From NCBI GenBank assembly GCA_947184155.2, contig CAMXCT020001719.1, positions 62,001 through 126,000 on the forward strand: 64,000 nucleotides of DNA, in the 5' to 3' direction. The notes beneath the pieces were generated by a model. That model was not told the origin of the DNA. It was given only the letters and a program-made list of their open reading frames with translations, and did no database searches. Below are positions 53,445-62,422 of the stretch, piece by piece. Made by a program: the position numbers and the translations under genes. The DNA is from Cladocopium goreaui. Lineage: Eukaryota > Sar > Dinophyceae > Suessiales > Symbiodiniaceae. Position 1 is the first letter of the stretch; each line of letters starts with the position of its first letter.

Positions 53445-56400
53445 AACCCATTGCTGGTGCCCAGTAGTCCATGAATATTCTGAATGTAGAATCTGCCAAT
53501 GCTACCATCATCATCATCAAGGAGAAATAACTGATGTCACCACGTTGCAAGGGCTGATCTCCCTCCAAATCATCACCTCTGAGGATGTTTTGGCCTGTGA
53601 GCGTAATCTCATGCAGGATTCTGCGGTGCTCTGGTTTGAGTTGCCTGATCAAGAATTGCCCATGTCGGTCATCAGGAGTTCTTCGAGGATGTGCATCAGG
53701 TAGTACATCTTGTTCATGTTCTTCTAAGTTCCACCATGCAATAACCTCTTCTGGTTGAGTAGGTATTTGTGTTTCCTCTCTCTCTCTGGAAAGCATACAC
53801 CTTCTTCCTCTCTTTCTTGAGAGCTTGTACCTTTTTCCTCCTGTGGCCTCACAAAAACATTTAATCGTGGCAAAAACTTGAGTTCTTCATCAGCATCATC
53901 ATCATCTTCGTGATCTTCCATGTCAATGTTTTGTTGCTCCTTCTCTGGAATGTGTGCAATCTTCTCCTTGCCTGCTATCCAGATGTAACCATCGAGCTTT
54001 GTAGATACATCAAAGTCACCTGAACCACATTCCTTGACCTTTGTTCGTGCTCTTGCAGATTGATGGAATGCTTCATGCTGAAAGAACTGGTTTTAGGCAT
54101 GTTCAACAAAGAATCTGTAGGATTGAGCTGTCAATTCCTTTCTGCTATCCACAAATTGTCGAAGCTTGTTCAAAGCAAACACTGTGAAATGGCTGAAGTT
54201 AGCAGGTGCTTCATCTTCATGCAGATCGATTGCCATGATCATCATCTTTGTGGAAAACGAGAAGTGCCGTTCAGGTTCAGGGATGACTGTTCTCTTGTTC
54301 ATGGGAACTGTAATTCCTTGGATAGTCATGTCATACCCATGTGTGTTCAACTCCAGTGCATCCAAAATGTTACCATCACGGTCTTTCTTTCTCTTGCAGA
54401 AATCTCCCCAGAGTTTGTTGTTCTCTCTAACGAACTGATCAAGATGCTTGGTGTAGAAGACAAAGACTGCTTCTGAGAGATACTCCATGTCCTTCTGTAT
54501 TGCTAAGTCTCTTTCATATAGCAAGAACTTCTCTCTCCAGTCTTCTCTGTTGATACTGAATCTGTCTTCCCAACCTGCTGGTTCAACTTGACCTCGCATC
54601 CAGTCTGTCCAATGTCGTCGACAAGAGTCCATGGCTTCAATGTTTTGTTCCTTATGGAAATGTGCCAACATGCGTCCAATTTCCCAGGCTCTGGTGAAGA
54701 GTAGGCATAAATGTCCTGTCCATGGAAGCTTCTCCCAGTCTGCGCGAGTGATAGATTGTCTACGAAGTGCTATCTTTTGTGAAGAAAGTAGGAGATTCCA
54801 TTCACGTAGAACTATCACTTTTTCTCCTGAGGAGTTCTTGATGAGTTCACCGTTCTCTTCTCTTGCACAGACAATACCAGCTTCATAAAGGACCCAGGGA
54901 TTCGATGCAGAAATTGAACTTCTGGTAGCCTGTTCTACAACAGTGTCTTCAATATCATCTGGTGGATCTTCTGCTTCCCAGAGGTTGACGATTTCTTCAC
55001 CCATTGGGTCGTCCTGGACTTCCACTGATGGCTCCTCCTGTTGATTGTCTTGAGCATCTTGTTGAGGATCATCTTGTTGTGGAGGTTCTGAACTTCCTGA
55101 TGATGAGCGTTGTTGCTCGCATGCATCTTGAGGTTCCTCTCTTTCTGGAGAGCGTCCTCTTCTTGATGGTTGTTCATATGGGTTTTCCATGGTTTCATCA
55201 ACTTGTGCAGATGCCTCTCTTTCTTGAGAGCTTTCTGCTACAGTACCATAGATTGAATCCATAGCAGGGTCAAAATCTCTCTCGTTGCATAATGGTGTAC
55301 CAAAAACCCATCTTCCATAGTTTTGTGGAACTTGTTGACCCATGAATTCCCATGCTGTGATTCTGACTTCATCAGGAATCTCTTGTCCAGGAAGAAAACT
55401 TGGACCTTTCTCCTTCATAACATGTTTCCATGTTGTGTTGGCATGCCATGAACCACCTGTAACTGATGGAGGTAGAGAATGACCACGTCCTTGATAAACC
55501 ACATTGCATGCTATTGTGGGAATCTGTTCCTTGACGTGGAGGTACTGGAAAGGAATGTCACCATGAAATAAAACGACACCATTCTTTGTCAGGTAGAGTT
55601 GGTTATCCACAATAAAACTTGGATCCAACACGAGGTACACTGGTCGTCTATATGTTCTTGGTGGCTTAGTGCCCTCTGCCATCCTGATGTAGCCCTGACC
55701 GTTGTCATTGTGGTACATGAAGTGTACTGCATCTCTTCCACCTTTTCCACTTCCTTTCACATTGGTCATTAGGCCTGATTGTTGAATGGAATCTAAGTTG
55801 GTGAAATCCGTGACATGAAAAATCCAGCCCAAACTCATAGCCTCATCATATGTCAGTTGGTGATGTGCCACAGTAGGATCGACAACTTGGTTGCTATGTC
55901 CCTGAAAAGCACCAAGACGAACGTCGAATGGATATTCTGCAGCTGGACTATATGGGAACCACCTCCATTTCAGTGAGATCTCGACAAAGAATCTTTGCTT
56001 AGGATTACACAGTAACATGGCAGCAAAATCTGCACCAGACATGTGATATTCCTTTGGATTGTCTCGCTGCATCTGATCGAATAAAAGAGAAATGTTCATA
56101 GCTCCACTGGACGTGAACAAAGTTCTGTCTCTGCAATGTCTCAACACTGACGACAACTTCTTGCTACACCTAATGTAGTAGCTCTGCCTCTGTGGGCCTG
56201 TCATGTCAATGTGAAAATCACTGCATCTTTTGTCAAACCAGTTCTCTTCTTCTTGGGTTGTAAAACCACAGAGATACTTCAGAAACTCAGCAATCCACTT
56301 CAGAGAATCATCAAACTCTCCATTGGCTGTGCCCCAATAAAGAATCCAGGAAATAGCATCCATGAACATCTCATACCTGTCTGTCGATCTCATGTTGTGT

Positions 56401-56756
56401 GGTCCCATCAACGTGTGTAGGTTCCTCTCTCTCATCTTCCTCACTCTACTGTGAGCCTGATACCAATCTGTTCGTTGCCTGTAATTGTAGCAAAATGCTA
56501 AATGGTCCTCGTTGGGTAGTGTTGATGGTGTTCGAAATCTTTCAGCTGGGATTTCCTCTGATCTTCTCAGAGCATATCCATCAGCTGAATGTGTTCCAGT
56601 AGCATCGATTCCAGACGTGCGATATCCTTGACCTCGAGTGTTAGATTGTGCCTGATCTCTAGATGCTGCGGCTGAGGTCCTATTCCACCGGCTAGAGCTC
56701 GACATGTTGAAGAAACAGTACGATCCTCGAGACTCTGCCTCTTGAGCCGCAGGCAC
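53374..56756 (-). CDS. Accessory ORF with Tpt1/KptA-like RNA 2'-phosphotransferase domain
   Basis: Likely start MSSSSRWNRTS at 56705. Tpt1/KptA transfers the 2'-phosphate of spliced RNA to NAD+. Counting from 56756, the family landmarks appear in order: KKLSSVLRH (199-207), RLGAFQGHSNQ (280-290, with H287 in the QGHS motif), IFHVTDFTNLDSIQQSGL (312-329; HVT where HGT/HAT is usual), GRDAVHFMYH (340-349) and VYLVLDPS ... YLTKNGVVLFHGDIPFQYL (373-406). A low-complexity Gln/Glu/Ser linker follows (500-600), then a helical region. An in-frame TAA at 54093-54095 ends the 887-codon frame, but the same frame stays coding-like (GYIWIAGKEKIAHIPEKEQQ) to about 53790, where a (GA)n run shifts to the frame ending at 53374 (PEEVIAWWNLEEHEQDV). 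Confidence 0.7.
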
Positions 56757-56771
56757 AAATTCAAAAAATAG

Positions 56772-59165
56772 TCAAGAATCCCTCAAGGTGTCACCTAACA
56801 GAAATACATCATGTCTGAAATCAACATGACTGCAAACTGTTGGCAACCATGACCTGAGGTACGCCTTGTGTTCCAGTAATGATCTAAATGGTGGATGAGC
56901 ATCAACTTCTTTAAGAACACCTTGTCGAACAGCATCAATAAGATTCTGAGGATTGGCAGACTTCTTAGTCAAACAATCAGCTAAACACCATTGAGTTCTG
57001 ATATGTGACAAGTCAGCAATGGAACCTGAACATGCTTCCTTCCTAAGCATCTGAATCATATGAATAGTCTCTTGTTGTTCAGGAACATGAGTGGTGCTGG
57101 CAGTAGTCACAAGATTGTTTGCATCAGTCCTCATATGAATCTCACTTGAAAGTCCAGTGATGTCCTTGATCAGTCCTCTCAACATTTGACATGTACCATA
57201 ACACTTCATGAGTGCCTACAACTCTGCAACAGTTGTGCTCAAAGTGGTTCGTTTGATTTTGGTTGGTTCAAAGAAAATAAGAGAACCTCTCGTGTTTCTG
57301 CTCTTTTCCTTTCTCGGTTCAGCCATGAAAATAACCATCGCGCGCTGTGAGGATTTGTCGCTGTTGTTCCTAAACGCTGCATCTGGCATTGCAACTAATC
57401 TAGGATCACCTTGAAGTGGCCAGAACATAAGTTCCATCGGGTCACCTACAATTTGCCTGCAAAGTTTGTTGAGCATTTTGCAATCACCTATGGTGGGGGC
57501 AGCAGCGGCAGAAGCACAACGTGAAAACTGATAACATGACTGAAATTGAGTTCTTGATTGTAACCAATTGATACTACCTAAGAGTGACCTATAGGCAGTG
57601 TGGAGATCCTTGTCACATTTGTCTTCATCCTTCAAGCCTTTAGGTATGACAACCTCAGTAAGTTCACTGACACAAAGTGACTGTTCAACTGTGATGTGTG
57701 ATTTCTTCTTGGTCTTCTCGTCAATGATCCATTTCACACGTTGACCAGTGAACATCAAGTCATTCACATCTTCATGACCAATCTTGAATTGTGACTTGAC
57801 AACTTTCTTGAACTTCTCCAGAAACTCTGGAGTTCCAGTGATAAACAAGTCATCAACATGCAAACAACACATGCCAATAGGTTTTCTTCCCTTGGCATTA
57901 CTGCCGTTCACAGGGTCCATGAAGTGTTCCAAGAGTTGTTCAACAATCTCAGGTGTCAACTGCGGTATCGTGGCAAGATAAGTACGCTCTGAAGGTAAGA
58001 AGACTGAAACAAGTACTTCAGCTTCTTCTTCCAAACTTGTGGAAACGTTTTCCTTGTTCATGTCATGATTCATCTCAAGCAACCACCAAACTCCTTTCCT
58101 CTTCACAATAGAAGTCCTCAAGTGAAACTTCTTTCGATCATAATGTGAATCAGGAGTTCCCAAAGCTTTTGCACGATAAGCAACTTGAGCATGACCATTT
58201 TCAAAAGGATACCAACCAGACTTGTGTTCAACAGATTCCAAAAACTTCAACAAGGTTTCATCAACAACAGGAGTCCAAGCACAATCTTCAACCTTCTTCT
58301 CCTTGAACTCTTTCCTATGTTTCCATGTTTGGGTTTGTTGATAGCAAGCTGAAAACAATCTTTCTTCAACCAAAAGAGACTTATGAACTTCCTCAGCAAT
58401 GTCGGAGGATTCATCACGCGTTTCCTCACTGTCTTGTGAGCTTACGTAGTATGTCACCGGTGCTGGTTCTGTTGCCTCAGAGTCAGCAAAGCTAACCTGT
58501 TTTGGCTCCTTAAAAGCACCATCATAGCATACATATGTACACCTGTCTGCTCTTGTTGGTTGGATACCAAGCGAAATCAGAAATTTGTCAAGGCGGTTCC
58601 ACCATCTACGTGGTGCGTCCGCAAGTCCATAGACGGAACGAGTGCACAAACCGACCAAGTAAGGAGGCAAACCAATGTCAGTAGGCAACTGAACATGGAT
58701 AACGCGGCGGTCTAAGTCGTATGTTTCCCCCTGAAGGAAGGCAGTTTTCAAGTCTAAATGGAGTAAATCCCAGTACATCGAGGCTGCATGCTGAGATGCC
58801 ACGCGAAAACCATACCTGGTAGCAGTAGGACTGTCAGTCTGTAAGTCATACTTTTGAGCATCTTGAAAGCCTCTACATACCCATCTAGCCTTGAACTTCT
58901 TGAACTGTCCATCCTTATCAACCTTGATGGTAAGCACCCATCTGCCAGTGACATAGTTGTCAATCTTATGACGTCTCTTGTCTCTGAAAGTCATGGCAGT
59001 AAAATCTAGAAAACTTCTGAATTCTTCAAGCTTGGCTTGTTTGATCTCCTTAGCATACTTTCTCAAGACTTCTTGAGTGATGACTGATTGCCTTTGGCTG
59101 CTTCTTTCCATTCTTGGCAAGATACTGTTCAAACTGTTTGAAACCAGTATCATCGTATGAACCAA
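56772..59165 (-). CDS. Reverse transcriptase and RNase H, Ty1/copia type, interrupted
   Basis: Copies the element RNA into DNA and degrades the template. In the ORF from 59165: GRWVLTIKVDKDGQFKKFKA (74-93) and the palm start HLDLKTAFLQG (136-146), RSVYGLADAPRRWW (176-189), then an insertion of about 215 residues, then the active-site box CCLHVDDLFITG (433-444; HVDD for YVDD). RNase H follows with DAAFRNNSD and STTVAEL, then an in-frame TAG at 57216-57218 inside the domain, then the rest from 57209 in the same frame (RTDANNLV, RTQWCLADCLTK), ending at 56772. The N-terminal 30 codons of this frame are probably out of phase with upstream coding; the frame changes near 59060-59110. Confidence 0.85.
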
Positions 59166-59390
59166 AGTCAGGTGCAGCTTGAATCTTGGGTCCTAAAGGA
59201 ACAAAAACAGTACCATCAATGTCAACAAAATGAGAGTGGTCTGATGTGTAAGGTTCAGTGTCCACATCTTCCTCCTGAAGCTGAGAAATGTCATCCTCAG
59301 TCAAAACAGGAGTGTCGTCTGTTTCATATGGTTCTGTTTCATCATCATCGTTTTGTGATGATAAAAAATTCTGGTGTTCCTTGTGAAGAC
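59050..59390 (-). CDS. Linker between integrase and reverse transcriptase, frame-shifted
   Basis: Coding continues in a third frame between the integrase ORF end (59345) and the RT ORF: acidic sequence SSQNDDDETEPYETDDTPVL, then DISQLQEEDVDTEPYTSDHS, FVPLGPKIQAAPDFGSYDD, and KQFEQYLAKNGKKQPK. It begins at the T6 run (59365-59370 on plus as AAAAAA) and returns to the RT frame around 59060-59110. Both changes are of the same direction (+1). This is the acidic inter-domain spacer of the polyprotein. Confidence 0.6.
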
Positions 59391-62300
59391 TGCTGTTGCG
59401 CTGGCTGCGCAAAGTCACCTGGCATAAACGATGTTGGTGTAGTAGTAGGCAATGGAATTGTATTATCATGTGAACTTGAGGCAGTAGGATCATGTGAAGG
59501 TCCTTCATCTTCATCTTCATGAGGTTTCTGAGTAGGAACTGAAATTGGCTGAACATGACCTGGTAATTGAACCTTTGGCCTCTTGATAATCACCTTTGCC
59601 TTTGCCTTTGGTAAAGCATCAGTAGAATCAGTTGAGATCTGTCTCTGTTTCCTTTGTACTCTGATAGGCTCTGACGTTGGATCAGGTCCTGGTGGAGAAT
59701 CGTCATCTTGTCCAGGATCAGCAATCTCTTCGATTGGAATGTCAGGATTGGAAAACGGAGTTGATGGTGAACTTGGTTGATGTGTTTCCCCCGAGTCCTG
59801 TATTCCTGGCATATCCAAATCATCATCAGGTGGTGGTCCATAATCATCTGGAATGATGTATTCTTGATCGTCATCATCATCTGGATCTGGTCCAGTGTTA
59901 TAATCAGGTTGATTATCATCATCCAGAGGATCTCCTGGTTCATCACCACTCCACATCTCATCATCATGTGGTGGTACATCACCATGCTGATCTGGATGAA
60001 TGAGATCGTCACCATTTGGTGGAGTGCTACTTGAACTAGGAGGATCTTCAACTCTCCTTTTGATAGCACCAGTCGTTTCACGTGAAAAGACGATCATACT
60101 CCATTCATGGATTCTGAACTGTTCATGATGTGGATACAACTGTGACACAAACATGAAGTAAACATGATCATAGTCACCAGGTTTCCAAATGAGTAAGACA
60201 GCATCTTCAGGATGTTGAAACAAAGGATTCACTCTTCCATAAGTTCCTCTGAACACACTGCAATCTTCAAAGTACATTTGAGGCAATGTCTTTTTCCTGT
60301 TATCCTGAAGTCCAGGAATCAATTCAATGATTCTGGGGTCAGTTGATTCTCTGACACTAGCCTCTGTACTCCTTGGCAACTGATCAATCTTTCTCAATGT
60401 TTGAACAAGTAACTGAGTGGTAAACCTCTGTGGAAGGATGTGCTTCAATGGCACTGGAATAGAGGTCTCAACATGATGCAAGTCTTGCAACAAACATGAG
60501 CACTCAGGTTCACGGTCCAAAAACATTGACGTGCCACACAATGCTCCATCATCAAAATGTTCCAACAGATCTTCAAACAAGAAATACTGTCTCATGTCCC
60601 TCAACGGTACAAGCTGTGTGAACTGCGCAATGAATGAACACAAGTAAGATGGTAAGACCTTCCATTGTGGATCATTCCAAAGCTTCCCTTCTCTACTGAA
60701 GGCATGCTGTGGTTCCAACATATCAAGGTCTTCATCATGATTGTAAAACACACGCAAGTTTTTGATTGAAGGATCACAACGACAGTAGTTTGTCATGTCA
60801 AGGTTGAAACAACTAATGTGATACTTGATTCTGTCATTCTGATGTTTCTTCCAAGCCAAGAACTGAGCAAATCCTGAATCAGGTGGTGCAATCACCAAGA
60901 AACCTTTTCCTCGGTCAACTTGCCATTTCATCACGTCGAGGCAAAACTTGAATACCGAGTATTTCCAGGAATTTGGTGAAGGATTTGTGATCAACACATA
61001 TTCAGGATCAAGCTTCTCAAGTTGTTTCCAAACTTGGTTTTTTTTCTTCTTACTGTTGAAACTCCATCCATGCTTGTGGTCAACAGGTTCACCAACCTTC
61101 ATGTTCAATCGTGCCATGTGCCAACTAAGACCAGTGTTGCTACTAAAGAGTTCCACAACATCACACTTGCCAGTCTGACAAAACCAGTGAGCTTGTTCAC
61201 CTAAGTAGGCTTCAGCATATTCAGCTATGTCTGGTTCATAGTTATCTTCATCTTCAACTGCAAGTGGAACAGGTTCTGATGTGTCAAGTCCAGGAACAGC
61301 AACATCATGCCATTCATCATGGTCACGTCTCACTTTTGATTGATTGACACGCATGACTGCGTTGTCAACATGAACATTGACCATAGCACCTTCCTGAGAG
61401 ATAACAGTACCTCTGATCCATCTTTCCTTTTTCCATGCCTTTGAAGCAATAGCATTAGCATTGACAGGGGAACTCCAAACGAAAACCTTGTCACCTGGTC
61501 TATAAGGTCCATCTGATGGCATTGTTCGCTTGGCCATGTCATGTCTGAGGTCAGCAGCTTGTCTGGCTTCCTGATGTGCCCTCAGTGCTAACCTTTGCAA
61601 CTCGAGTTGTGTTCTGTCTTCAGGTAAAGGGTCAACACTAAGTTGAGCAGGATCAGAAGTCTCAATGTCCAGAAGATCTGGTGGTCGTCTACCAGTGGCA
61701 ATTTCCAAAGGAGAATAACCACTAACAGTAAGTTGAGTGTTTCTGGCCCAAACAGTACGCTTCACAGCTTCTCTAATGGTAATTCCTCTGAACCTATCAT
61801 CTTCAAGGTTCTTTGACATGATTTGCCTTTGTCGTTTGAAAAGTCTGACAGCTGATTCAGCTCTGTTAGGCCATGGGGTTCTTGAACCACAGGGACATTC
61901 CTTGATACCATGAGTTCGGTAATAAGTCAGAAAGTCTTCTTGAAAGAAAGCTTCATCACCTACTATGGCTTTCGGCATACAATTATGTTCATCAGTCCAC
62001 AACCTTAGAGCCTGAATGGTCTCCTTGTTGTTCAGTGAGTTTTGTGCCGTAGCCCAAAGTAAGTTGGTTGCACCATCAAGAACAAGCAACACCATGTACT
62101 TGTTCTTCCTCAACTTAATTTCAGCATGATCAACAAAGATAACATCTCCAAAGTTGGTGGATCGTATGCCTGAAATCCTGGCTCTCGGCGGTGGTGCAAT
62201 TGAAGTACTACACACACGACACTTGTTGTACATTTCTTCATACTTCTCAAAAACAGAGTCAGGAAGTCCTAACATGGAAGTCCTTCGTCTGAATTGAGTA

Positions 62301-62422
62301 GGAGACATGTGATAGTGTTTGATATGAAGCTTGTAAAGTTCCACACTATCCTCCTGTTTCCTGAGCATCTTTCTGTATGCTGGTGTCATGGCTTGCACTT
62401 CACTACCAGGCGGTGGAATCAA
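59345..62422 (-). CDS. Integrase with C-terminal methyltransferase-like module
   Basis: Inserts the cDNA into the genome. From 62422: zinc-binding N-domain with histidines at 33-38 and C68/C71; catalytic core with D98 (FVDHAEI), D156 (VGDEAFF) and E189 (NRAESAVRLFKR), 32 residues after D156; GYSPLEIATGRRP (235-247), as in copia integrases; an SH3-like C-domain at about 308-365 (GDKVFVWSS ... RVNQSKVRRD). Beyond it, 420-575 has features of an S-adenosylmethionine-dependent methyltransferase: DVVELFSSNTGLSWHMARLN (421-440), VLITNPSPNSW (476-486) and GFLVIAPPDSG (507-517). An acidic Pro/Asp-rich spacer (about 830-1020) ends the ORF. The initiation codon is nominal; it is expressed by frame change from the protease frame. 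Confidence 0.85.
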   Translation of the reverse strand: MIPPPGSEVQAMTPAYRKMLRKQEDSVELYKLHIKHYHMSPTQFRRRTSMLGLPDSVFEKYEEMYNKCRVCSTSIAPPPRARISGIRSTNFGDVIFVDHAEIKLRKNKYMVLLVLDGATNLLWATAQNSLNNKETIQALRLWTDEHNCMPKAIVGDEAFFQEDFLTYYRTHGIKECPCGSRTPWPNRAESAVRLFKRQRQIMSKNLEDDRFRGITIREAVKRTVWARNTQLTVSGYSPLEIATGRRPPDLLDIETSDPAQLSVDPLPEDRTQLELQRLALRAHQEARQAADLRHDMAKRTMPSDGPYRPGDKVFVWSSPVNANAIASKAWKKERWIRGTVISQEGAMVNVHVDNAVMRVNQSKVRRDHDEWHDVAVPGLDTSEPVPLAVEDEDNYEPDIAEYAEAYLGEQAHWFCQTGKCDVVELFSSNTGLSWHMARLNMKVGEPVDHKHGWSFNSKKKKNQVWKQLEKLDPEYVLITNPSPNSWKYSVFKFCLDVMKWQVDRGKGFLVIAPPDSGFAQFLAWKKHQNDRIKYHISCFNLDMTNYCRCDPSIKNLRVFYNHDEDLDMLEPQHAFSREGKLWNDPQWKVLPSYLCSFIAQFTQLVPLRDMRQYFLFEDLLEHFDDGALCGTSMFLDREPECSCLLQDLHHVETSIPVPLKHILPQRFTTQLLVQTLRKIDQLPRSTEASVRESTDPRIIELIPGLQDNRKKTLPQMYFEDCSVFRGTYGRVNPLFQHPEDAVLLIWKPGDYDHVYFMFVSQLYPHHEQFRIHEWSMIVFSRETTGAIKRRVEDPPSSSSTPPNGDDLIHPDQHGDVPPHDDEMWSGDEPGDPLDDDNQPDYNTGPDPDDDDDQEYIIPDDYGPPPDDDLDMPGIQDSGETHQPSSPSTPFSNPDIPIEEIADPGQDDDSPPGPDPTSEPIRVQRKQRQISTDSTDALPKAKAKVIIKRPKVQLPGHVQPISVPTQKPHEDEDEGPSHDPTASSSHDNTIPLPTTTPTSFMPGDFAQPAQQQSSQGTPEFFIITKR

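Noticed and set aside
56738-56750. A spliced-leader RNA gene
   Set aside because: Only the last eight bases of the leader (GGCTCAAG) are present; the full 22-nt leader and the SL intron are absent.
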